The notes below the pieces were generated by a model that saw only the letters and a list, made by a program, of their open reading frames with translations, searched no databases and was not told the origin of the DNA. The translations under genes and the position numbers were made by a program. From Proteus vulgaris (GTDB lineage Bacteria > Pseudomonadota > Gammaproteobacteria > Enterobacterales > Enterobacteriaceae), in contig NZ_CP090064.1 in the NCBI RefSeq assembly GCF_023100685.1, forward strand, positions 2,170,001-2,234,000: 64,000 nucleotides of DNA. The letters run 5' to 3'. Shown in pieces: positions 45,737-54,278 of the stretch. Each line of letters begins with the position of its first letter. The stretch's first letter is position 1.

Positions 45737-46333
45737 ATGCCTCTATTTCGTTCATCATTAGTAATGTTATTATTACTTACACTAATAACTGGGCTGGCCT
45801 ATCCTCTTTTAGTAACGGGACTAGCTAACTTAATATTCCCATGGCAAGCGAAGGGTTCTCTTATTTATCAAGATGACACGCTCATTGGCTCTGAATTAAT
45901 TGGTCAACAATTTAATCGAACCGATTATTTTAAAAGCCGACCTTCAATGACAACAGAAAGGCCTTATAACAGTATGGCATCAGGTGCTAGCCAATTGGCA
46001 GTTTCTAATCCTTTATTACTAAATGAAGTCGTAAAACGTGTTCAAACATGGCAAAAAAACGTTGGTAATCATCATATAGTACCCGTGGATTTAGTAACTG
46101 CATCAGGAAGTGGGCTTGATCCGCATATTTCATTACAAGCAGCCTATTACCAAGTTGAAAATATTGCACAGTTACGTCAACTTTCAAAAAATGAAATAGA
46201 ACAATTAATAAAAAACAACACGATATCTCCATTAATGTCATTTATGGGAGAGCCTGTTGTGAATGTATTTATGCTGAATCAAGCACTTGATAAATTAAGT
46301 GCTGAAAAACAACAGAAAGCGAGTATTCAATAG
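45737..46333 (+). CDS. kdpC: Potassium-transporting ATPase subunit KdpC
   Basis: Single-span subunit that aids nucleotide binding and assembly of KdpFABC. The N-terminal span (~5-28: SSLVMLLLLTLITGLAYPLLVTGLA) and the GSELIGQQFNRTDYFKSRPS and SGSGLDPHISLQAAYYQVENIA motifs identify it. The frame extends to 45716 inside kdpB, but the ATG at 45737 has GGAG seven bases upstream and gives 198 aa (E. coli 190). Confidence 0.95.
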   Translation: MPLFRSSLVMLLLLTLITGLAYPLLVTGLANLIFPWQAKGSLIYQDDTLIGSELIGQQFNRTDYFKSRPSMTTERPYNSMASGASQLAVSNPLLLNEVVKRVQTWQKNVGNHHIVPVDLVTASGSGLDPHISLQAAYYQVENIAQLRQLSKNEIEQLIKNNTISPLMSFMGEPVVNVFMLNQALDKLSAEKQQKASIQ

Positions 46334-46334
46334 A

Positions 46335-49037
46335 ATGGAACACGATCAACAATGGCAACGCCCTTCTCCTGATGATTTACTCGCTTCAACGCGAACAACA
46401 ACTCGTGGGCGTTTAAAAATATTTTTTGGTGCTTGTGCTGGCGTAGGGAAAACCTACGCCATGTTGCAAGAAGCTCAACGCCTCCACCAGCAAGGTATAG
46501 ATATTCTTGTGGGCGTGGTTGAAACACATCAACGCCAAGAAACTGCAGCATTATTAAGTGGATTGCCGGTATTGCCACCACAACGTATTCATTATCATGG
46601 TAGAAAATTAACGGCATTTGATTTAGATGCCGCTTTAGCAAGGCACCCTGCGGTGATCTTAATGGATGAATTAGCATTTAGTAATCCCCATAAATGCCGA
46701 CATCCTAAACGCTGGCAAGATATTGAAGAGTTATTGGATGCGGGTATTGATGTTCTTGCTACGATAAATGTACAACACATTGAAAGTCTTAATGATATTG
46801 TTGGTAGTATTACGGGTATTCGAGTTCAAGAAACAATCCCTGACTATATTTTTGATAGTGCCGATGAAGTGGTTATGGTGGATTTGCCACCTGACGATTT
46901 ACAACAGCGATTACACGAAGGCAAAGTGTATATTGCAGGACAAGCCGAGCGTGCAATAGAACACTTTTTTCGTAAAGGTAATTTAATTGCCTTGCGTGAA
47001 TTAGCTTTACGCCGTATGGCCGATCGTGTTGATACACAAGTTAAAGAATTCCGTGATAGTCAAGGAACAGCCCCAGTCTGGCACACTACAGATAGTTTAA
47101 TGGTTTGCCTGGGGGCTCATGGTGGTAATGATAAATTAGTTCGTACAGCGGCACGTTATGCTGCTGCTTTTGGTTGCCAATGGCATGCCATTTATGTTGA
47201 AACACCTAAACTTCACCAAATTGGAGAACATAAACGCCGAGCAATTTTACATTCATTAAAGCTGGCCCAACATCTTGGTGCAAGAACCGCGATCCTCTCC
47301 GACAATCATGCAGAAAAAGCGGTGATCCGTTATGCCAGAGAGCATAATTTAGGAAAAGTCATTATTGGACAGCGCGCTTATCAAAAGTGGCAGTGGCTAA
47401 AACGTTGGATACGTATGCGTTTTGCTGAAAAATTAGCGCGATACGCTCCCGATCTCCATGTTATCAGCGTTGCACTTAGTGATGAGGAGCTTCGTTACAA
47501 AACTAAAATACCACAACTGCAAAATGATAAATGGCGACAAAATCTAAAAGGTTATCTCACAGCCATTGGATTATGTTTAGTAATAACCTTATTTTCTCGT
47601 ACTTTTCTATTAGCGCTTGATAAGGCCAATTTAGTCACACTCTATTTATTGGGTGTTGTATTAATCGCGCTCTTTTTTGGTCGCCGCCCTTCCATTTTTG
47701 CCGCATTAATAAATGTTATTAGCTTTGACCTATTCTTTGTACAGCCTCACTTTTCTCTCGCTGTCTTAGATATGCAGTATTTAATTACATTTACTGTAAT
47801 GCTTATTGTTGGGCTAGTCGTGGGAAATTTAACCGCAGGTATGCGTTATCAAACACGAGTTGCACGTTATCGAGAACAACGCACTCGCCATTTATTTGAA
47901 ATGACCAGAGAACTTAGTCGCGCTGTAACTTTACAAGAAATTGCTCAGACAAGTTATCATTTTCTATCAAGTGCATTTGACGCCAAAGTTTGTTTACTTA
48001 TTCCCAATAAACAAGACGAATTAACTCCTTTTCATGCTCAAGGAATGGGGCATTTACCTCTTGATAATGCAATTGCGCGTTGGTGTTATGACAAAGATCA
48101 GATCGCTGGCGCAGGCACTGATACGCTTCCAAGTGTACCTTATCAATTACACCCTATTACGGCATCTCAACAAGTTTTAGCTATTTTAGCCATTGAACCC
48201 AATAATCTTCGCCAGCTACTTATTCCTGAACAACAACAGTTATTACAAACGTTTAATGGACTGATTGCCAATGCACTTGAGCGATTACAGCAGGCAGAAA
48301 TGGCCGAACAATCACGAATTAATATAGAACGAGAACAATTACGAAATGCCCTCTTAGCGGCTCTTTCTCATGATTTAAAAACCCCTCTTACTGTGCTTTT
48401 TGGTCAATCTGAGATTTTACTTCTAGATTTAAGTGCCGAAGGTTCATCACACACTGAGCAAGTGAACCAAATTCGACAACAAATTCTCACAACTTCACGA
48501 TTAGTCAATAATTTACTGGATATGGCTCGGATCCAATCAGGTGGATTCCATGTCAATTTACAATGGAACTCACTACAAGAAATTACAGGAAGTGCCATTC
48601 GTTCACTCTCTTATTTACTAGATAAACATCCATTACAAATTGATATTTCAGCCGATCTATTGCTTTATTGTGATAGCAATTTAATTGAACGAGTTATCAC
48701 TAATTTGCTAGAAAATGCAGTTAAATACACAGCATCAAACACGAAGTTAGGCATAAAAGCCTACACAGAAGAAACAAAAATTCATGTTGAAATTTGGGAT
48801 GAAGGTCATGGTATTCCCAGTGATCAGCTACAGCTTATTTTCAATAAATTTTCACGCGCAGTAAAAGAATCAGCTATTCCTGGAGTTGGATTAGGTTTAG
48901 CGATTTGCAATGCGATTATTCGCTTACATGAAGGTGAAATTTGGGCTGAAAACAATAAAAAAGGTGGAGCAAGTTTCCACTTTGTTTTACCTTTAAAATC
49001 ACTCCCTGATATTGATGAGATTGAAATAAAACAGTGA
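46335..49037 (+). CDS. kdpD: Sensor histidine kinase KdpD
   Basis: Membrane sensor for K+ limitation/turgor. Domains: N-terminal KdpD domain with Walker A GACAGVGKT (~34-42), a universal-stress-like domain (~250-370), four clustered membrane spans (~400-500), GAF-like region, HisKA with phospho-acceptor H679 (ALSHDLKTPL), and HATPase_c (~780-890). 900 aa against 894 in E. coli. The start chosen is the ATG one base after the kdpC stop. Oddity: within an otherwise highly conserved stretch, the family's AHSNAPGSRHPKR reads AFSNPHKCRHPKR (near residue 115). Overlaps kdpE by four bases. Confidence 0.95.
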   Translation: MEHDQQWQRPSPDDLLASTRTTTRGRLKIFFGACAGVGKTYAMLQEAQRLHQQGIDILVGVVETHQRQETAALLSGLPVLPPQRIHYHGRKLTAFDLDAALARHPAVILMDELAFSNPHKCRHPKRWQDIEELLDAGIDVLATINVQHIESLNDIVGSITGIRVQETIPDYIFDSADEVVMVDLPPDDLQQRLHEGKVYIAGQAERAIEHFFRKGNLIALRELALRRMADRVDTQVKEFRDSQGTAPVWHTTDSLMVCLGAHGGNDKLVRTAARYAAAFGCQWHAIYVETPKLHQIGEHKRRAILHSLKLAQHLGARTAILSDNHAEKAVIRYAREHNLGKVIIGQRAYQKWQWLKRWIRMRFAEKLARYAPDLHVISVALSDEELRYKTKIPQLQNDKWRQNLKGYLTAIGLCLVITLFSRTFLLALDKANLVTLYLLGVVLIALFFGRRPSIFAALINVISFDLFFVQPHFSLAVLDMQYLITFTVMLIVGLVVGNLTAGMRYQTRVARYREQRTRHLFEMTRELSRAVTLQEIAQTSYHFLSSAFDAKVCLLIPNKQDELTPFHAQGMGHLPLDNAIARWCYDKDQIAGAGTDTLPSVPYQLHPITASQQVLAILAIEPNNLRQLLIPEQQQLLQTFNGLIANALERLQQAEMAEQSRINIEREQLRNALLAALSHDLKTPLTVLFGQSEILLLDLSAEGSSHTEQVNQIRQQILTTSRLVNNLLDMARIQSGGFHVNLQWNSLQEITGSAIRSLSYLLDKHPLQIDISADLLLYCDSNLIERVITNLLENAVKYTASNTKLGIKAYTEETKIHVEIWDEGHGIPSDQLQLIFNKFSRAVKESAIPGVGLGLAICNAIIRLHEGEIWAENNKKGGASFHFVLPLKSLPDIDEIEIKQ

Positions 49038-49717
49038 CTCCATATAACATTTTAATTGTTGAAGATGAAAAAGAGATCTTACGCTTTGTTCGGCTAGCAT
49101 TAGAGAACGAAGGTTTTCGTGTTTATGAGGCCTCTGAATGTCAACGAGGATTAATTGAAGCGGCATCAAGAAAACCTGATTTGGTTATTCTTGATCTCGG
49201 TTTACCAGATAAAGACGGACTCTGTTTTATTCAAGATTTTCGCCAATGGAGTAGTACGCCGGTAATCGTCCTTTCTGCAAGAGATGGTGAACAAGATAAA
49301 GTAAACGCACTTGATGCTGGAGCTGATGATTATCTAACGAAACCTTTTGGCATTAGTGAACTACTTGCCAGAGTAAGGGCTTCACTACGTCGTTTTGTAA
49401 AGCAAGAAACTGAAAACACACAATTTACCTTTGGTGATATTACTATCGATTGGGTTAATCGTATTGTCACACGCCAAAATGAACAGGTTCATTTGACACC
49501 AACAGAATTTCGCTTACTGAGTGAACTAGTTAATAACAGTGGTAAAGTGCTTACTCAACGACATTTAATGCAACATGTTTGGGGGCCTAATTTTGTCGAG
49601 CATAGCCATTATTTACGTATTTATATGGGGCATTTGCGTCAAAAATTAGAAACCGATCCCACATGTCCTGTACACTTAATAACAGAAACAGGGATCGGTT
49701 ATCGATTTATGCCATGA
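49034..49717 (+). CDS. kdpE: Response regulator KdpE
   Basis: OmpR-family activator of kdpFABC. The receiver domain has acidic pocket E10-D11, phospho-acceptor D54 (LDLGLPD) and K in LTKPFG; the C-terminal winged helix is ~130-227. Length 227 aa (E. coli 225). Starts with GTG overlapping the kdpD stop (GTGA), implying coupled translation. No terminator was recognised between it and the convergent gene 38 bases on. Confidence 0.96.
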   Translation: MTPYNILIVEDEKEILRFVRLALENEGFRVYEASECQRGLIEAASRKPDLVILDLGLPDKDGLCFIQDFRQWSSTPVIVLSARDGEQDKVNALDAGADDYLTKPFGISELLARVRASLRRFVKQETENTQFTFGDITIDWVNRIVTRQNEQVHLTPTEFRLLSELVNNSGKVLTQRHLMQHVWGPNFVEHSHYLRIYMGHLRQKLETDPTCPVHLITETGIGYRFMP

Positions 49718-49733
49718 CTGACACTATTAGAGG

Positions 49734-49766
49734 ATGGGTAAAGTTAATCTATTAATTAGTTTTCTT
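49734..49766. repeat. Left imperfect direct repeat flanking the 915-aa/129-aa cassette
   Basis: A 33-base stretch starting ATGGGTAAAGTTA aligns with 52948-52980 at about 28 identical positions with four mismatches and two single-base gaps. It lies just after kdpE and covers the last codons of the 915-residue protein gene. Could be an old insertion duplication or attachment site; the match was found by eye. Confidence 0.45.
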
Positions 49767-52503
49767 GTTTATATAAAATATACATACCTAATCCCCGTAA
49801 GATCTCACCAGACCAAAAACCATAGAACATACCATTATCGCTCCCGACTCTTACAGCTGGGGACCAACTCCCATTCATGGGGCTTGTTGGAGACACAATT
49901 TGATAATGTTCAATAAGTTCAGTAACTGATTTTTCAATAATCCAATTTAATTTACTGTTTTTACACCCAGACAGTGCTGCAAAACAAAGGCCACATAGCC
50001 ACAATCCTGTCATATGACCGACAAAATCTCGCTTTTCTGGTGGTGGAGAATCCGCAGGAAATTCGCAAGGGAATCCACCTACTTTTTCGAAAAAATGAAT
50101 AAGATAAGCAACCCAATTATTTGTAAATTGAATAAGATTTTCAGGAATATTTTTTTCACATAAGGCTAATTCATACCACGCTCTAGCTGCTGAAGCAAAA
50201 GCCCTAGGTTGATAACCTGCCCAAGCATCACTCCCCCAATGATTAAAAATAAAGGTATCTGCCTCACCATACTCAATGTTATCCCAGCGATCCCAAACAT
50301 AGGCCATAGCAACAGGTCCTTTCACCTTAAACTTCTCTTCATAAGCCTTTTGGGCATCAAACAAAAACTGACACATATTTTCTAAATGAGTTTGTGCATT
50401 TTCTTCATGGATATAAATAAAAGGATGTTGATAGCCAGGATAAGGTAATCCACGCCATGAATCGAATTGAGAGGAATCTTTTGTAGAATTATTGGAAAAA
50501 GGAATAATTCCGGGGGTATAAGCGAGTTTATTGAGATCGTTATAGCTAATATCACAATCACCAATAAGTCCTTCAAAACTATCATCACCTGATAGGGTTA
50601 TTGAAAATTTATGCGTCCAACCATTAAGATCATTAAAATGAATGGGAATATCGTTAAAGCAATACCAAGTAAGTTCGGAGCTATTCTCTTTTTCAGCTTC
50701 ATTTATAGCAAGAGTAACGCTAGATACGGCTTGTAATTTTGGATACTTAGGCTTAATTTCGCCATCTGAGTAATAAGGTTGATAAGTCGTTAATTCAAGA
50801 GATTCAGGTGTTAGCTGAATAGTAGACCATTTGCCTCCTGTTACAGGTAATGTCCAGTGCCAGCGCCAAAATTCAGCATCATAAATAATGATTTCCCATT
50901 TATTTCTATTCAATTTATACGTAAATGATGTCGGAACCGTTTTTTCTTCTTCTGTTAACCAAAAACCCACCATCATTTTACTGCTATTTTTAAGTTCCAC
51001 ATGTTGTACAACAGCTGAACGACCATCAACAACATTATCCTCAAACTCAAATGAAGTTTTGATATCTTCACCCAGTTCAACATACCCTACATCATTAACA
51101 GTAAGGTATTCAATATCTTCATCTTTTTGAATAAACGAACTCACACTGAATTCATATTTTATTACGTTATTATTTGTATAAGTATGAGGTAGTGACAAAA
51201 ACCAATTTTTCACAACATGACTGTTCTTTTGCGGAATAATACCCATATTAATTCTGACGTTTAATGGGGCTTTATTTTTATCCACTCCTCCTACATTAAT
51301 GATTATTTTAGAGTTTTTATCAATTTTCTTAGAAATACTTTGCTGCTCTAAAGTCACCGTAGCATTTCCATCCGTTTTTATTCTGATAAATCCCTGTTTA
51401 TTCCTATCAAGAGTAATCTGGCGATTTTTGGGATAATGATATTCATAGGAGATCCCGTCAGTAAACGGACTTAATTCAGTAGTAGATTGTCTGAAGAACT
51501 TATCATTAGAATCAATATTTGCATATCTCATGCACATTAATGCGCTATTTCGCCAAGCTAACCAATAACGGTGTTCATTCGTTATTTTCCATAATGTATA
51601 ACTTGCCTCTAAAAACCACTCTTCTGCATCAGCAGCATTCCCATAGTTCTGTTTATCAATAATAGGGATATTAAGAGGTCTATTATGCCATGCCATATTT
51701 CGTTTTATCAGAAAGCCACCTTTCTCTACAGGTTGAATATTTGCATGACACAATTTCCATAATCCATTAATTGGCGATGCCATTTTTACATAGCCTTTGG
51801 GTTCAATCGCATTTTCTTCTAATACATAACCTTGCTTATCAATTTTTCGTCCGTATAAATCAATCAACCATGCTAATTCAACGGATTCACCCTTTTTACT
51901 CCAATTAATACTTCCATCATTATTAATTCCGACAACTCTGGCATTTATATTTGAATAAGATAATACTCCACGATAGGCTTGTGTCACTATATCAAGATAT
52001 TCTCCCCAATAAGGCGTGCCATGGGGTATTTGACATATACCATCAACAAACATAATTTCAGTATCAATAAATCCTGAATTAGTCGGTTCATCAAAATTAA
52101 TTGGCCAATTAGATAACGTGGGCTCTTTACCATTAATAATCCATTGGCTTAACCATCTATTATGAGGAGGGTCGGGAATTGTTTGATCTTGATAGAAATA
52201 TTTAATATAGGCATCAAAGCACCAAATTGCTTTATCTAACCAATATTTATCCTTTGTTGCCTTATATACATAAAGATAACCCAATATTTGTAAAGATTGA
52301 CCTTCTGTTGTTGCATCTCCATTAGGCTGTGATTCTAAACGTGTATATCCTATTGTGTGTCTATTATTTGATAAAACACCATCAAGATTAAAGACAAAAT
52401 GTTGTTTATTTCTATCCATTGTTAAACCGGTATTATTATCTAAGAATCGTTGATGACCAAATAACAAATTATATATAGACATTAAATTATCATTCTGATA
52501 CAT
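49756..52503 (-). CDS. Large protein of unknown function (915 aa), possibly phage-tail-associated or glycosidase-like
   Basis: I do not recognise a named family. The protein is rich in Trp/Tyr/Asn/Asp. The first ~330 residues and the last ~230 read as helices with aromatic pairs (e.g. DKYWLDKAIWCFDAYIKYF; RAFASAARAWYELALCEKN; GFWSGEILRGLGMYILY), as in alpha/alpha-toroid enzymes; the middle (~340-640) reads as beta-strand modules. There is no signal peptide or membrane span. The ATG at 52503 is chosen because GGGGGAGG lies five bases upstream; it overlaps the 129-residue gene by 14 bases. It is inserted between kdpE and the rbbA operon, regions that are conserved elsewhere, and flanked by direct repeats. 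A carbohydrate-active or tail-adhesin role is only a guess. Confidence 0.6.
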   Translation of the reverse strand: MYQNDNLMSIYNLLFGHQRFLDNNTGLTMDRNKQHFVFNLDGVLSNNRHTIGYTRLESQPNGDATTEGQSLQILGYLYVYKATKDKYWLDKAIWCFDAYIKYFYQDQTIPDPPHNRWLSQWIINGKEPTLSNWPINFDEPTNSGFIDTEIMFVDGICQIPHGTPYWGEYLDIVTQAYRGVLSYSNINARVVGINNDGSINWSKKGESVELAWLIDLYGRKIDKQGYVLEENAIEPKGYVKMASPINGLWKLCHANIQPVEKGGFLIKRNMAWHNRPLNIPIIDKQNYGNAADAEEWFLEASYTLWKITNEHRYWLAWRNSALMCMRYANIDSNDKFFRQSTTELSPFTDGISYEYHYPKNRQITLDRNKQGFIRIKTDGNATVTLEQQSISKKIDKNSKIIINVGGVDKNKAPLNVRINMGIIPQKNSHVVKNWFLSLPHTYTNNNVIKYEFSVSSFIQKDEDIEYLTVNDVGYVELGEDIKTSFEFEDNVVDGRSAVVQHVELKNSSKMMVGFWLTEEEKTVPTSFTYKLNRNKWEIIIYDAEFWRWHWTLPVTGGKWSTIQLTPESLELTTYQPYYSDGEIKPKYPKLQAVSSVTLAINEAEKENSSELTWYCFNDIPIHFNDLNGWTHKFSITLSGDDSFEGLIGDCDISYNDLNKLAYTPGIIPFSNNSTKDSSQFDSWRGLPYPGYQHPFIYIHEENAQTHLENMCQFLFDAQKAYEEKFKVKGPVAMAYVWDRWDNIEYGEADTFIFNHWGSDAWAGYQPRAFASAARAWYELALCEKNIPENLIQFTNNWVAYLIHFFEKVGGFPCEFPADSPPPEKRDFVGHMTGLWLCGLCFAALSGCKNSKLNWIIEKSVTELIEHYQIVSPTSPMNGSWSPAVRVGSDNGMFYGFWSGEILRGLGMYILYKQEN

Positions 52504-52879
52504 GCATACCTCCCCCAATAAATCGCCCCATCCATTTCCCGTTAAGTGCAATAAACTGGATCATATCAATAGCATTTTCATCCCATGACAATAGAGGTTT
52601 ACGACCTAAAGGCCATAATACACCATCAACAAAAGTCACTTGATTTGCACCTGAACCTTGAGTGATATGAAGTAAAATTTGGGAGCCGGATGTCGCTGTA
52701 GGAAGTTGAATAAAAGTCATCGGTTCATTAAGTGTTGTGGTGTACCAAGCATTTATAGAGTGAGGTAAATATAATTTATCTCTAATTGGCTTAATATCCA
52801 TTATATCTATACCAATTTGTTCTTCTTTATTAAATTTACTTTCTCTTGTTGCAACTTTAAATATTCTTATTATCTTCAT
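52490..52879 (-). CDS. Small protein with phage tail-fibre-like C-terminus (129 aa)
   Basis: Unrecognised 129-residue protein. Its second half (QILLHITQGSGANQVTFVDG, then VLWPLGRKPLLSWDENAIDMIQFIALNGKWMGRF) has the pattern of the small beta modules seen repeatedly in phage tail-fibre and receptor-binding proteins (a W-P-x-G-x-x-P-x-L-S stretch followed by a strand with D-x-I-x-F and N-G-x-W). The stop overlaps the start of the 915-residue gene by 14 bases, so the two are co-translated. An AAGG ribosome-binding site precedes the ATG. There is no other phage gene in the neighbourhood. The link to phage is by pattern only. Confidence 0.55.
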   Translation of the reverse strand: MKIIRIFKVATRESKFNKEEQIGIDIMDIKPIRDKLYLPHSINAWYTTTLNEPMTFIQLPTATSGSQILLHITQGSGANQVTFVDGVLWPLGRKPLLSWDENAIDMIQFIALNGKWMGRFIGGGMHVSE

Positions 52880-52947
52880 AAAACCAACCTTATTTTAAAT
52901 ATTTTTAAAACAATCAATAAAAATATATTAATTTCATTATTTTGATA

Positions 52948-52980
52948 ATGGGTAAGGTTATTTACTAATGAGTTTTACTT
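52948..52980. repeat. Right imperfect direct repeat flanking the 915-aa/129-aa cassette
   Basis: Starts ATGGGTAAGGTTA and ends GAGTTTTACTT; aligns in the same orientation with 49734-49766. It lies about 70 bases upstream of the 129-residue gene start, so the pair encloses the whole two-gene unit. The rest of the 52880-53150 gap is AT-rich with only the rbbA-operon terminator recognisable. Confidence 0.45.
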
Positions 52981-53070
52981 AATGTCTTACCTTAAATATA
53001 CTATTTACCCTTGTAAATATTAATTATTAAAACCCCATATTTAAGTAAAAACACCAAGCGGAGATAATTT

Positions 53071-53123
53071 AATTAATAAAAAACCTATCCCCTTCTATAT
53101 TTAATAATAGAAGAGAATAGGTT
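53071..53123 (-). terminator. Intrinsic terminator of the yhiI-rbbA-yhhJ operon
   Basis: An imperfect long stem (AACCTATCCCCTTCTAT pairing with ATAGAAGAGAATAGGTT, some G-U pairs) is followed on the minus strand by TTTTTTATTAATT. It lies 28 bases beyond the yhhJ stop. Confidence 0.75.
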
Positions 53124-53150
53124 AAATTATCGATTAATATTTAAAATTTA

Positions 53151-54278
53151 TTAGGCCATAGCCGAAATGGTTTTTCTAAAACGTAATAAGGCTAATGAGA
53201 AAAATACCGACCCAATAACAATTAAGACAATAAATTGAGGCCACACAATAGAGAAATCAGCACCACGATATAAAATGGCCTGAGCTATACTCACGAAGTG
53301 TGTTGTTGGCATTGTTTGCATTACATCTTGTACAAACTGAGGCATACTTTCTCGTGATGTCATACCACCAGATAGCATATTTAGTGGTAGTAAAACCATA
53401 ATCATCAATAAACCAAATTGTGGCATTGAACGCGCCATTGTACCTAAGAAAATACCAATAGAAGTTGTCGCAAATAAGCTTAAAGCAACACCACACATAA
53501 ACAGTAAAACCGAGCCTTCAATAGGTACATTAAGCAAGGTTTTTACCACTAAGACTAACGACATTACCGATGCCAATAGTACAACCAAACCCATTGACCA
53601 TATCTTAGAAAGCATGATTTCAAACGGAGTTACAGGCATAACCAGTAAATGTTCAATGGTTCCGTGCTCTCGCTCCCTTATTAATGCAGCTCCTGTTAAT
53701 ACTATTGATAACATAGTGATATTATTGATAATTGCCATCACAGAGCCAAACCAAGATTGTGTTAGGTTAGGGTTAAAGCTCATTCTTACTTCTAAATCAA
53801 CAGGTAATGGGTCATTGGTTCTGTTTTTGGCTAAAAAGGTTTTCGCCTCTCCCATTACAATATTTTGTATATAACTATTACCTAAAAAAGCTTGGCTCAT
53901 TCGTGTTGCATCGATATTAACTTGTATTTCCGGTTTACGACCCGCTAAAAGATCGCGCTGAAAATTAGGTGGAATATCTAATGCAAACGTATAAGCGCCT
54001 CTGTCTAACAAACCATCTATTTGCTCAGGAGTGATATCTGCAGGTGGCAAAAAATAAGGCATATAAAAACTATTTACAATACGTGCAGATAATTGTGATT
54101 TATCCTGATCAGCAACCGCAATCGGTGCATGGTGTAATGAACCCGGTGTTACCGTTGCAGATGAGTAAATCGATACGGTAAAAGCAAACACAATTAATGC
54201 CAGCATGGCCTTATCACGTGAGAGGCTTCGTAGCTCTTTTATACCTAAGTTAAATACATTTTGCATTGTGTGCCACAT
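53151..54278 (-). CDS. yhhJ: ABC-2 type transporter permease YhhJ
   Basis: Inner-membrane ABC-2 permease (375 aa) closely matching E. coli YhhJ: FNLGIKELRSLSRDKAMLALIVFAFTVSIYSSATVTPGSL at the N-terminus, a large periplasmic segment with IPPNFQRDLLAGRKPEIQVNIDATRMSQAF, and five C-terminal spans beginning near LTGAALIREREHGTIEHLLVMPVTPFEIML. It starts directly after the rbbA stop (TAA-ATG) behind AGGAGG. With RbbA and YhiI it forms a MacAB/HlyD-like export system whose substrate is unknown. Confidence 0.93.
   Translation of the reverse strand: MWHTMQNVFNLGIKELRSLSRDKAMLALIVFAFTVSIYSSATVTPGSLHHAPIAVADQDKSQLSARIVNSFYMPYFLPPADITPEQIDGLLDRGAYTFALDIPPNFQRDLLAGRKPEIQVNIDATRMSQAFLGNSYIQNIVMGEAKTFLAKNRTNDPLPVDLEVRMSFNPNLTQSWFGSVMAIINNITMLSIVLTGAALIREREHGTIEHLLVMPVTPFEIMLSKIWSMGLVVLLASVMSLVLVVKTLLNVPIEGSVLLFMCGVALSLFATTSIGIFLGTMARSMPQFGLLMIMVLLPLNMLSGGMTSRESMPQFVQDVMQTMPTTHFVSIAQAILYRGADFSIVWPQFIVLIVIGSVFFSLALLRFRKTISAMA

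Noticed and set aside
53257..53496. Antisense open frame inside yhhJ and similar shadows inside tctA, kdpB, rbbA and scrA
   Set aside because: All lie within strongly identified genes on the other strand and have atypical composition.
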